Assembly: GCA_010093605.1 (NCBI GenBank)
Contig: MU004197.1
Location: forward strand, 1,116,001 to 1,180,000
Origin: Lophium mytilinum
Taxonomy: Eukaryota; Ascomycota; Dothideomycetes; Mytilinidiales; Mytilinidiaceae
Length of the DNA: 64,000 bases
Direction: 5' to 3'
Part shown: positions 46,684 to 57,789 of the stretch, piece after piece
Numbering within the stretch: the stretch's first letter is position 1
Layout: each line of letters opens with the position of its first letter
Made by a program: the position numbers and the translations under genes
Notes under the pieces: generated by a model
Database searches by the model: none
Told to the model about the DNA's origin: nothing
What the model saw: only the letters and a program-made list of their open reading frames with translations

Positions 46684-48515
46684 ATGGCTGACCATTCAGC
46701 CTCTCCTCCGCGCTCCAACCTCCATCGTATTGCCAGCTTGAAAGCATTCCTGCCCCTCAATGCGGAATCTGCCATGTCCACCCGTGGGCAGAACCTACCC
46801 TCTTTGATTCATAGCCAATCCACCGGACATGTCTTGTTGCGCCGGCCATCAGCCAATCGAGGCGAACGCCGCCCAAGCGAAGAGGATGTCGAGAATGGCC
46901 ACCTCCACGGCCTGCAAATGGCCTGGGGAGGTTCCTCAGAGCGGGACGAGAGACGAGCGAGCGTTGCTGCTTCTGTCCTCATGACGCCCCAGATGCGCAG
47001 CCAGCGATTGATCGGCAACAGTAATCCAAGATACAAATGGTTAGTCACTCGTGTCCAGTCTCTTGATGGTATATTTTAATGTTACGAAGGGAGAAATACT
47101 TCAAAACCGACGACGAGCTGAAAAACATGAAGAAACCAATGTCAGTATCCTTGGTCCCTATCATCCCTATTTCGAGCCAAACATGCTCAATTATCACAGT
47201 CGAAAATACTACGAGCGCAACAACTACTTAATTCAACAATACCTCTACATCGACCGTCTCCTCGACTCCTCGTTACCCCATAACTTGCTACAGGAATACA
47301 ACCAACCGTCTGGATCTGTCAATGTGCCGCCGACCATCTCTGAGGAGTCTCAATCAGGTCTCGCGACCCCATCTGGCGAAAGTATCAGCGCCCAGGACCG
47401 CGGCATTCTAGATAGCGCAGGCAACGGCAATAACGTTCAAAATAAAGTTAAACGCACGCCCAAGAATCTGTACAGAGTACCAGACGAAGAGACTCCATTG
47501 ATTCAAGCCGACTCAGAAGATTCCGACGAACCCCAGCAGGTTATGCCCGATTTCATGCCCGAGGAAGAAACAGACAGCAGCCATCCTATTGTCACTCTTG
47601 CCATCTACATCAACTTAGCTGCAAACACAACTCTCCTCATTCTCAAGATTATCGTGACCATCCTTACCTCATCCCTCTCCGTCATAGCCAGTTTGGTGGA
47701 TGCCGCCCTAGATTTCCTGAGCACGGCCATCGTATGGACGACAACTCGCATGATATCGCGACAAGATCAGTACGCATACCCGGTTGGACGCCGGAGATTA
47801 GAGCCAATTGGTGTACTTGTCTTTTCTGTCATCATGATCACTTCTTTCTTCCAAGTTGCAATCGAAGGCATCAGTCGTCTCTCGTCTGACGATCACAAGA
47901 TTGTTCAACTATCAATTCCTGCAATTGCTATCATGTCTTCAACTGTTATCATCAAGTTTCTTTGCTGGCTTTGGTGCCGCTTCATCAAGAACTCTAGCGT
48001 CCAAGCATTGGCTCAAGACGCAATGACTGACGTGGTCTTCAACATTTTCAGCATCATATTTCCTCTAGGTACGTCAAACCCCAAATCCGGAATTTCATGC
48101 CTTAATTGAATCTTTAGTTGGCTACTACGCAAAAATATGGTGGATGGACAGCCTAGGCGGAGTCTTGCTGTCGTTCTACGTTATTATCAACTGGTCACGC
48201 ACATCTACAACACATATTCGCAATTTGACCGGAGCTGCAGCATCTGCCGATGAAAGAAACGTTCTTTTGTACCTCACCATGCGATTTGCCAAAACCATCA
48301 AGCAAATACAAGGTCTGCAGGCTTACCATGCTGGGGACAAGCTCAACGTTGAAGTCGACATCGTTCTGGACGAGGCAACAAGTCTGCGAGACGGCCACGA
48401 TCTGGGTGAGAGCTTACAATATGTGCTCGAAAGTGTTCCAACGGTTGATCGGGCCTTCGTCCATCTAGATTATACGGGGTATAATTTACCTTCCCATATG
48501 CAACAGCAAGACTAG
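46684..48515 (+). CDS. cation diffusion facilitator (CDF) metal transporter, Mn-type motifs
   Basis: Exons 46684-47039, 47090-47140, 47200-48068 and 48118-48515, about 557 residues. It is a metal/proton antiporter of an intracellular membrane or vacuole. A long cytoplasmic N-terminus (about 290 residues) precedes the helices and includes YYERNNYLIQQYLYIDRLLD, conserved in this fungal subgroup. The metal site is DAALD in the second helix (near 303-307) and DAMTD in the fifth (near 409-413). The DxxxD pair is usual for Mn-transporting CDFs, whereas zinc members have HxxxD. The C-terminal cytoplasmic domain has HAGDKLNVEVDIVLDEATSL and ends with AFVHLDYTGYN. The 51-base second exon is small but keeps frame and encodes EKYFKTDDELKNMKKP, typical of the family. 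Confidence 0.9.
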
Positions 48516-48986
48516 AGACTGGGTGTCGAGAGATAAATTCAATCTATAGATGTCCGCACAGCACGATGCCCTGGTTAGAACAAGCTAAGAAGCTTTGAGT
48601 TGATCACCGCTTTTCCTAACTGACTGTTAGGTTAGTTGCAATCTATCGAAAGCGTGGTCTATCGCTGTTCCTACCTGCCACCCTGGCTGGGAGTACAATA
48701 GCTGCTTGGAATGGCATATCACCTGAGTTCACGTGACATCGAGCGGATAAGTTTTCCGGCACATCTTGTAGACGGGCACGACGGACTTCGCGAACACGGT
48801 AGTGCTGTATTCTATTCATAGCCAAACTACCTGTATCGACTCCTTCCACGAAAAAGCTCGTTAAATGCCACTTTAGTAGCTTGGGTATCATCTGCTGGTT
48901 ATCATTGTGTACCGCATCCCTGAACACCAGGTTGCAGAGGGACCTGAAAATGCTGTGCCAGCTCTCCGTTGCGTAGCGCTAAAGAC
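48516..48986. other. 3' intergenic between convergent genes
   Basis: This region holds the 3' ends of the CDF and sugar transporter genes. A 94-codon minus frame at 48643-48927 has no motif. Confidence 0.5.
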
Positions 48987-50770
48987 TTAAGCAATCCTAG
49001 TCTCCGTGTTTTTCTCGCTATCCTCAGCCTCTATTTCGTCATCATCAAGGAAACCATATTGTCGCGCCGTTGCATCAATCTCTGCGTCAGTCAAGAAAGG
49101 AAGCTCCTTGCTCGCTCGCACGTAGGTCATGTCCTCAAGATATCCCTTGGCAAAGATGAGATCGATCTCCTCGAGACTGCGCTTGCGGGTCTCAGGATAG
49201 AAGATATATATGACCGGCAAGAAGCAGGCGTTGACGACGGCGAAGACCAAGTAGGTTCCCCATTTGATGTTGTCTATCATTATAGGGGTGATCATGACAA
49301 TAAGGAAGTTGAAAATCCAGTTGGTGCAGGTGGACACCGCGTTGGCCTTGGCTCGAATCTTGATAGGGTTTCTGGATTCGAATGTCAGCAAACATCATTG
49401 AGGGTGCCCTAAACATCGGGACTCACATTTCTGCAGGATACAGCCATGGAAGTGGGAGCCAAGTCGCTCCAAAGAACGCGATATAAGTAAAGAGACCGAC
49501 AGCAGCTCCCTTTGCAGCAGAAGGGGTATCCGGAATGAGACAGGCCATCACAAGGAGCATGGAGAGACACTGGCCAACGGTGCCAATGAGAAACAGCTTG
49601 CGGCGACCTGCCCTCTCGATGATGAACCACGAAACTGTTGCAAAGATGGCGTAGACTACCATATTCACACCGCCCATGAGTAGTGACATTGTATGCTGTC
49701 CCGGGAGAATTGATTTCTCGAACAGAATGGGGAAATAGTATATGACTGCGTTACGTTAGGAAACGCGAGATACAGACTTCGAAAAGTATCGAAAACTCAC
49801 CTGCATTGCAGCCACCTATTTGTTGGAAAAGCTGAGCGGACGCTCCAAGGAGCATGCGACGAAGATGTTGTGTCTTGCCACCAGTGAACAGGGCACTAAA
49901 TGGCGTGTTTCCGCCATGGTGACCCGACGCTCTGATACTGTCCATGATGATGTTTGCTTGGAGCTTGGTTTCATCATCGTCGACATGCAGGCCCCTAAGG
50001 GCAGCAATGACTTGCATGCTTTCCTCCGTGCGGTCTTTAGTGAGAAGCCACCGAGGCGACTCTGGTAGCCAGAACATGAAAATGCAGACCATGAGACCGA
50101 AAAAGATTTGAAACGCGATTGGGAGGCGCCAGCTTATATCGTCGGAAGCATAGGTGCATCCGAAGTCGAGCCAATACGCGATCAGAGTCCCAAAAGCAAT
50201 GATTCCACCTTCGATGCAGATTAGTAGGCCGCGGTTGGTTGTCCTGGAACACTCAGCCTGGTAGGTAGGAATGGTTGATGTGTTGATTCCATTTCCAAAG
50301 CCCGTAACAGTGCGGCCGATGATGAACTGGGCTGTTGCGTTATGACCTTTTATGCAAGTGATTTGAATGATGACACCGAGTATCATCACAAAGCCTCCAA
50401 TCATAATAGCTTTGCGGCGACCTAGCTTATCACCAACGAGCAAGATGAAGACGGCCCCTAGGAAGCAGCCAATTTCGTAGATAGCCGTAACAAAGCCTTG
50501 CCACGTAGAGTTGTCTTTGGTTTCAGGGAAGTAGGCATTGAATGGATCCGCTGAAATGATGCCGCTCATGACACCCTCTAGGTCTCTGGTAAGCGTATGG
50601 TAGGAAGGAATATTTGTATAGTGCTCACGGTCATATCCGAATAGAAGAAAGCCGGTAGTCGCAACGATGGATACAGCCAAACTCAAGGGCCTCCCTGTCA
50701 GGCCCATGAAATGAGGGTGTTTAGACCGGTCATTAAGGGACGCCCTCGAAGGGCTCATATCGGTCGCCAT
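48987..50770 (-). CDS. MFS sugar/hexose transporter
   Basis: Exons 50770-50629, 50577-49801, 49745-49427 and 49371-48987, about 540 residues. It is a plasma-membrane sugar porter of the fungal hexose/quinate/lactose-type group. Signatures: FGYDQGVMSGI in the first helix (rebuilt across intron 1), GDKLGRRKAI after helix 2, PESPRWLLTKDR before the central loop, LFQQIGGCNAVIYYFP in helix 7 (rebuilt across intron 2), ERAGRRKLFLIG, and PETRKRSLEEID after the last helix. The stretch WLYPAEINPIKIRAKANA, rebuilt across intron 3, is also family-standard. The exact sugar cannot be read off. It faces away from ORC2 across a 1.35 kb gap. Confidence 0.93.
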
Positions 50771-52123
50771 AGTGCCGATTGCTGAAAGCCTGTTTCTACT
50801 AGATAAAGCAAGCGATAGCAGTCCCGCTGGGTCCAGCCAGATACAGTATCAATATCGAAAAGCGAGGCTCAGGATGAAGATATCTCGGAGATCATTCAAG
50901 GATATCACAGAATAGATAAAACGAGACACAAAACAGTACGAGGGGTGTTTGTGATACGGAATTGAAAGATTCCTAAATGTGGGCATGTACCTCTTTATCT
51001 ACTAAGAAGCCCGCCCCAGCGCAAGCCTGCATCCTGTTTGGTGGAACCCTGAAAATTTTCGGCGGATACTTTCCACGACGGCGTGTGCATATCACCGCCG
51101 TGTTGGTGTCGCAGGAGTGCAAGCTGAACAGACAACGTCATCGCTGGACGGGAATATACCACGGACCACGGGGTACTCTCCACAAGGAGGGGCGCGTGTG
51201 GGACTCTAGTCGTCTAGCAGAGGAGGCTGGCGTGAGGAGGGCATGGCACTGGGAGATCGGCAGAGCTAGACGGCAAGACATTCACCAAAGAGGACCTTGC
51301 CGAAGAAGGTGTGCCCGGACTGCCCGACTCGGCCTCGCATCGTGCACCAACGGCTTACACTGGTGTGGAGGGAGGGGAGGCTCCCATGGGGCTGCAATGT
51401 GACGTTTTTTACGCTTGCTTCCGAGGCCTGACCGAACCGGTCTTGGTGTATCCTTGCACACACATATTAACGACTCGCTACAAATGCTTGATCAAACAAC
51501 GCAGATTGCAAGTACAGCCTCTTCGCCACAACCACTAGCGAGCTCAACGTTACAGGCCTGGTCGATGAGAATGTGGGGGATGCCCTCTGTGCTCTCAACC
51601 CCGAAAATCCTGGAGATAGCGGGATGAAGTTGGACTGTTGGCTCAAAAGACTGGGGAACCATGGTGATATAAGCAAAGGATCGGCTAGCTTGCTGATTCC
51701 TGCGATGCAACGCCGAGGTTCAACCTGCATACATAGTTCGGTGTTTCGCGATTCGTGGAGAGCGATTTGTGTGGTCCTCCAGGATGATGCATACATCATT
51801 AGATTGGAGGCGGACGAAGGGTGCCGTCGGCTGATTTGGTTGGCTCACGACCAGTTCGTAGAAGTGGATACAGAAGTTGCTGGACCCTGACGAGGTGGTA
51901 TGGGACGGATGGAAGTTGTGGGTCGAGAAACACAAATGCTTATTTCACATGCTTGCAGACGGAATATCTAATTTTCCGCTAGCGTGTTTAGCGTGTTTTA
52001 TCGCGACTTCGGGTTCGGATGATTTAGGAGCGGATAACGCGACTTCACCAAAATCGAACGAGGAGGCCCTACTCCACATATCCTGCCACGACTGCCCACC
52101 ACTACCCGCCGTCAGCTGTATCC
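50771..52123. other. 1.35 kb divergent intergenic region, no gene seen
   Basis: Lies between the starts of the sugar transporter and ORC2. Frames at 51467-51890 on both strands are open for 105-110 codons but show no motif, and neither strand gives credible exon joins. Confidence 0.5.
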
Positions 52124-53878
52124 ATGAAGCGTAAAAGCACCGGGGTTGCTCCAGGGACACCGACGCCAAAGAAGAACCGGACATATACCCGACGAAATGG
52201 AGAGCTCGACAATGACACTGCAGTGAAGAGCCCGGAAGTGGAGACACCATCTAAGAGAAGGCGAGGGGAGCAGGATTTGATGAAGGAATTGCACCAGGCA
52301 AAAGCCAATGGACCTAATACTGGCGAAATCAATGGAAGCAACGCCCTAGGGACGCCTCGGTCGCAGCGCAAAGTGCTCTTCACAACTCCTACCAAGGCAC
52401 GGCATGAAGATACCCCGAATGGCACGCCTACTATCGTCAAGAATGCAGACCGATCTGCTCGTCGGAAGAGCACCCGACGCCTGATTGAGCGGACCATAAA
52501 TGGAGATGAAAGCGACAATGAAGCCCTGGATGAAGAGGACACCCTGGCCCAGGAGATACTGGGGGAGGATGGGGACGAGGAGGAGCAAGATGAAGTAAAT
52601 GGTGGGGCGTCTCCCATACCCGAGACCCCGTCCAAACGAGGAAGAGGACGGCCTCGAGGACGGCCACGGAAAGAGCGCTCTCCAACGCCGCCCCGAAATC
52701 TTCCACCACACGAGGAGTTCTTTTGGCAAAATCGGCCTGGCGGGACGAAGACCTCCAACAACACCCTTCCATCCAGCGTGCTCTTGAATCATGACGAGTA
52801 CTTTGCGGCTATGCAATCCTATGAGGATCCACATGATCCAGAACGGAACTTCTTGCTAGAACTCCACAGCCGGTCTTTCGACCAATGGATATTTGAGCTG
52901 GAGCAAGGCTTCAACATATGCCTTTACGGCTACGGGTCGAAACGCTTACTGACTGACGAATTCGCCTCTCACATATACGATTATCTCCTAGCCAGAAATT
53001 CTAAAGTTCCCGATAGACAGGTGCCGAGGATTCTCGTCGTCAATGGTTACACGCCCAGCATAACGATCAGAGACATCATCTCTAGTCTGGCTTCAGCTGT
53101 TTTCGCATCTACTTTCAAACTCCCTACGCAACCTGGTCCGCTCCTATCTCACGTACTCTCTCATCTCTCCTCACATCCTCCGAGTCAACCAATCCAAATT
53201 CTGCTCAACTCAATTGACTCTTTACCTTTACGGCGCGGCCCAGCAGTATCCCTTCTTGCCCAAATAGCTGCACATCCAAGCATCCACTTGCTTTGCACCG
53301 CCGATACGCCTAATTTCCCCCTTCTGTGGGATTTGGGTCAGAAAGCACAGTTCCGATTCATTTTCCATGACACAACTACGTTTGCGCCCTATGACGCCGA
53401 GATAGACGTTGTTGAGAGCGTCAATGAGCTTCTCGGTCGTAGCGGTAGAAGAGTTGGCGGCCGAGACGGTGTAGGCTTTGTACTGCGAAGTCTGCCGGAA
53501 AATGCGCGATCTTTGTTCCGAATCCTGATCAACGAACAGCTTGATCTTCTATCAGCCGACACTAATGACAACGATGCCGACGGCTTAGGGGAGCAGCCCG
53601 CATCTATGCAGACACCACGGCAAAAATTGCAGCTAGCAACTCGGAAACATGAAACCGAGTCTGGCATGGGTATAGAGTATCGTATGTTATATCACAAAGC
53701 CGTAGGAGAATTTGTTTGTTCAAACGAAGTGGGCTTCAGGACCCTTTTGAAGGAGTTCCACGATCATCAAATGGTCGAAAGCCGCAAGGATGGTATGGGA
53801 ACCGAGAGATTATGGGTCCCATTTAGACAGGAGGAGTTGGAGGGACTGAAAGAGGAGTTAGAAGTCGAAGGACTCTAA
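52124..53878 (+). CDS. ORC2: origin recognition complex subunit 2 (Orc2)
   Basis: Single exon, 584 residues. Orc2 is a core subunit of the complex that marks replication origins and loads MCM helicases. The N-terminal 220 residues are basic and acidic low-complexity, with an AT-hook-like GRGRPRGRPRKER near 172-187. The ORC2 domain begins near 220 (HDEYFAAMQSY) and includes the degenerate AAA+ block FNICLYGYGSKRLLTDEFA, followed by LVVNGYTPSITIRDI, IQILLNSIDSLPLRRGPA, HLLCTADTPNFPLLWD and FRFIFHDTTTFAPYDAE. The winged-helix end reads EFHDHQMVESRKDG ... LWVPF. It is the last gene before the large AT-rich island. Confidence 0.95.
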   Translation: MKRKSTGVAPGTPTPKKNRTYTRRNGELDNDTAVKSPEVETPSKRRRGEQDLMKELHQAKANGPNTGEINGSNALGTPRSQRKVLFTTPTKARHEDTPNGTPTIVKNADRSARRKSTRRLIERTINGDESDNEALDEEDTLAQEILGEDGDEEEQDEVNGGASPIPETPSKRGRGRPRGRPRKERSPTPPRNLPPHEEFFWQNRPGGTKTSNNTLPSSVLLNHDEYFAAMQSYEDPHDPERNFLLELHSRSFDQWIFELEQGFNICLYGYGSKRLLTDEFASHIYDYLLARNSKVPDRQVPRILVVNGYTPSITIRDIISSLASAVFASTFKLPTQPGPLLSHVLSHLSSHPPSQPIQILLNSIDSLPLRRGPAVSLLAQIAAHPSIHLLCTADTPNFPLLWDLGQKAQFRFIFHDTTTFAPYDAEIDVVESVNELLGRSGRRVGGRDGVGFVLRSLPENARSLFRILINEQLDLLSADTNDNDADGLGEQPASMQTPRQKLQLATRKHETESGMGIEYRMLYHKAVGEFVCSNEVGFRTLLKEFHDHQMVESRKDGMGTERLWVPFRQEELEGLKEELEVEGL

Positions 53879-54276
53879 ATCCCTTACATAGTCAGAAGTC
53901 TATAGAAGCTTTTTGACAATACATATATAGGACATGAATACCTGTACATACACCTCGTTTTCGGTGTTTGTAAACCCCCTTTTGTCTGATCTTCTGAATG
54001 GCCAGAACGGCTAGGAGCTTCGTCCGGTGCGCTGTTCTTAAATGGATCTGCGTTGTATGTAAGGCTATAACTTTACAGCCTCTCTATTCTAATATGCAGT
54101 CCTTCCAATGCCTTCAGCCGTATAAAAGGACTTTAAAGTATGTTTAAACTGTTAAACCTTGCTTTATAAGGGCTCCTTTACAAGTAAGTCTTCTAATTAG
54201 ATACCCTCCCACGTCTTTAATATACACTACAGGCTAATAATAAAGCTCTTTATAACTAACCCTTCTATCTAGAGAG

Positions 54277-54532
54277 TATTAAAGGTATAAGTTAGTATAA
54301 AAATAGATAGATAGATAGATAGAAAGTATATTACTTTAGTTCTATACTATATAGATAGTAACGGAGATATATATATATATAGTTTAATAGATTATAAAAT
54401 ACTTCTCTAATACTCTTCTAATATTTAATAATTCTTATATTACCTTTAAATACTTATAGCTTTATTCTATTTTATAGCTTATAAGCCTATTATAGATAAG
54501 AATATAATACTTATACTATTATAAAACTTATA
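54277..54532 (-). mobile_element. solo LTR with target duplication, strongly AT-shifted
   Basis: About 256 bases of the same LTR family as the copies at 39647 and 61985, flanked on both sides by GAGAG (54272-54276 and 54533-54537). It carries the internal GATA run near its left end. It is much more AT-shifted than the copy at 61985, so probably older or more exposed to RIP. Confidence 0.82.
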
Positions 54533-55019
54533 GAGAGAAGATAAAAATTAAGTACTATTCTACTATTATACTACTTTATTCTATAGTACCTTATTCTATT
54601 ATATTTTATTCTATAGTGCCTTATTATTTAAGCTAGGCAGCTAACTATACTTTATATAAGTAGGTTTAAAGTTAGGTATAAGTATAGAGTTATATTAATA
54701 GTTACTAGAAGGCTATATTAAAAGATAGATAGGGTATATTATAAAGGTAAAGAATAAAAATATATTTACTTATATTTAGTAGTATATTTAGAGAAAGTAT
54801 TTAGAATTATTAAAAATAGTAAGTAAGTAAATTAAGTAGATTAAAGTTAGGGGAGGCATTCTAATAGACTCCCTTTTAGCTTGTAATATACCCTTTATAT
54901 AAACTAAGTACACCCCTTATATCTAATCTTCTAATTAGCCTAAAAGACTTAGATTACTACTCTAGCGCTTAAATTCTATATATATCTACTTTCTATTTCC
55001 TATATATATAGGCTATTAA

Positions 55020-56590
55020 AAGAAATACTAAAATTATAATTTAACCTATATTATTATATAGGCGTTTCTTTCTATCTTATTTAAACTATAAGGCTTATAT
55101 AAGAGTAAGAATTATATTTATTACTAGTATAGTAATATTATATTATAGCTAGAGGTTATCTTTAAAGATATTATTCTTAACGCTGCTAAAATAGTAGAGT
55201 TTTTACAAGTCTTAGTACTTAATAATAATAATAATAAATAGAGAAATAGAGTAAAAACTATCTAATATCTATATACCTAGGTAGGCTATTCCGCCCTAGG
55301 GCTATGCTAGCGCCTATACTTACTAGTAGAAGTAATAGAACTAATCTATTTAAATAATAGAATACCTCTATACCTAGCTATAGCGGAGGCCCTTACACTT
55401 ATATCTCCCTTAGATAAAATAACCCTAGATAGAGCTATAAGGCGTAAAAGTAAGAACTATAGTAGGTTTAGTTAGTAGATAATAAGAAGTAGTAGCTATA
55501 TAGTATTAGGTTACTATAATAACCTTCTATCTATAAAATATAGTTAGCCTATTATTATAAGAGCGTTATAGGTAATATAAAGGGGCCTCTTCTAGGCTAT
55601 AAGGCGTAGTATATAATAGTAGTAATAGCTAGCTCTAGGTCTCTTTAAACGCCTAGTAGACTTATAGTAGATAATAGCTAGCTACTTAGTTTATAGTAAG
55701 TATATAGAAGTAAATATATATACTTTCTATTTAGCTACTTATATATAGCTAAATAAGCTATAGCTTATATAGTACCTCTATATACTAAAACTAATAGTAA
55801 GTATATAGTAGCCTTTCTATCTATATATATAGCTAAATAGGCTCTACCTAGATAGTACCTCTATACTATAGATAGTAAGTATATAGCGTAGCCTTCTATA
55901 GCCTTACTATTAGCTAGCTAGCTAGCTAATATCTACTATATAGAAAGAAGAATTAATACCTTACTAATAATACTATCTATATAGCCTAAATAGATAGATA
56001 CGCGTATTAGTCTATTATACTAGAGGAAATATATAGTAACTTATAGTAATAGGCTTAAGAAGTAAATAGGTAGAAATAGGCGTATTATTACCTAGTAATA
56101 GAGGCTTAGGTAGGTAAGCTAAACTAAAGGTATCTATCTCTATATATATTATAATATATATATTTTTACCTATAAACCCGCCTTTAACGTAGAATACGCG
56201 TGCACCTATACTACGCGCGTGCCCTTACGCTAATTCTATACTAGTAAACCGCCCCGGATTCTAATTAATCTAACCTAAACCTAGAAGGATAACTATAACC
56301 TAATCTAGATTAATCTAGAAAGACGCATTATAATAGCTTATTCTATGGCAGGCCTAATAGACCTACTACGCGTCCCTAATAGCTAAATAATACTATAAAA
56401 GAGGGCGCTTAGCTTAATATACTATAGAAGATAAGGTTTTTATCTAATAGCTACTTAGTAGTAAACGGTTTTCTTCTTATAACTAGCCTAGATAGAACAG
56501 CTATATAGACCCTAATAGAAGCTATACTAGCTTAATAGAATTTAATAATAATAATATAGGCTATTATATTGCTATATATATATATATATA
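55020..56590 (+). repeat. left arm of a long imperfect inverted repeat
   Basis: Blocks at about 55020-55210, 55200-55690, 55910-56050 and 56200-56590 occur again in inverted order and orientation at about 60100 down to 57790. This arm is more AT-shifted than its partner where the two are compared. The element type is not recognised; it may be two copies of one transposon facing each other. Confidence 0.75.
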
Positions 56591-57496
56591 TATATACCTA
56601 GAAGTATGCTAAAATAGTTTAAATCTTACCTTAGTACGGCCCCTCTATATTAAACCTAGCCCCCCTATATTGCCGCCGCCCCCATTGCCGCTTAATCTAG
56701 GATGAGCGCTAGTCTGACGCTATATCGCCTTCTTCTGTGGTGTAAAGGAAGTTGTAGGCCCGTAGCGGCTAGAGGTCTATAGTAAGTGTATTCTAGAGAG
56801 AGCATTTCTAATTTATAAGCAACTTAAGCAAGTAAATTAGAGGCCTAGGAGCGACCCTCCGGACTAATTAGATAATTAGACGTAAAGGTGGTGTGCATAG
56901 AGTAAAAAGGGGGTGTTAGAACCCCTCCCCTAAATTTATGCTTTAAAATAACTATAAAGACTAGATAAAAAAGGTAAGATGAGAGTAAGTAAGTATACAG
57001 CTACTAAGAAGAGGTAGAAAAAGGAAAGGTATTTTAGTACTATAAAAGGAGCATATAGGTACTTATATCTTCTATATTATAAAGTAAAAGAACTCTAGTC
57101 TTTTAAGTAAAGACTTCTTTATATAATCTATAAGCTTAGGCTAAACTTTATTTTAGTAAGTAGGCTACTAACTATAGTAAATACTTATGCTGCTAATATA
57201 GAGCTAATTAAAATAGTATAATAGTATCTTATATATCTACTAAAAGTAGACTACTATTTCCACTTTAAAAGCTAGTAGATTTTAGATAAAAGGGTGTAGT
57301 TTAGTAAAGAGTCTAATTGAGTAAAATCTATTTAGTTATCTAGAATTAGTCCTAGAGTTTATTATAAACTATACTACTTGATAAGCTATATCTATGTTAA
57401 TAAGTAGAAGCTCTATAGATACTCTACGCTATAATATAGGTTATAGATAGATAGATAGAAAGTATATTAAGATAAAAGAGATATAAATACAGGAAA

Positions 57497-57580
57497 ATAG
57501 ATAGGTAGATAGATAGATAGGTAGATAGATAGATAGGTAGGTATATAGATAGATAGATAGGTAGGTAGATATATAGATAT

Positions 57581-57668
<88 letters not shown>
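57497..57668. repeat. (GATA)n microsatellite
   Basis: Interrupted ataggtag-type units on the left, then an uninterrupted gata run. It is preceded by a gatagatagatagaaagtatatta segment resembling the start of the LTR family at 54310-54340. Confidence 0.9.
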
Positions 57669-57669
<1 letters not shown>

Positions 57670-57789
57670 AGAAAAGTATTTTATATAGTATACTCTATAC
57701 TCTAAGTAAAGGGACTTAGTATATACTAAGAAAATCCCCCTCTAAGATTAGCTAGGGTAACTAGTTTACTTTTAGGTACTATAGTAAAG

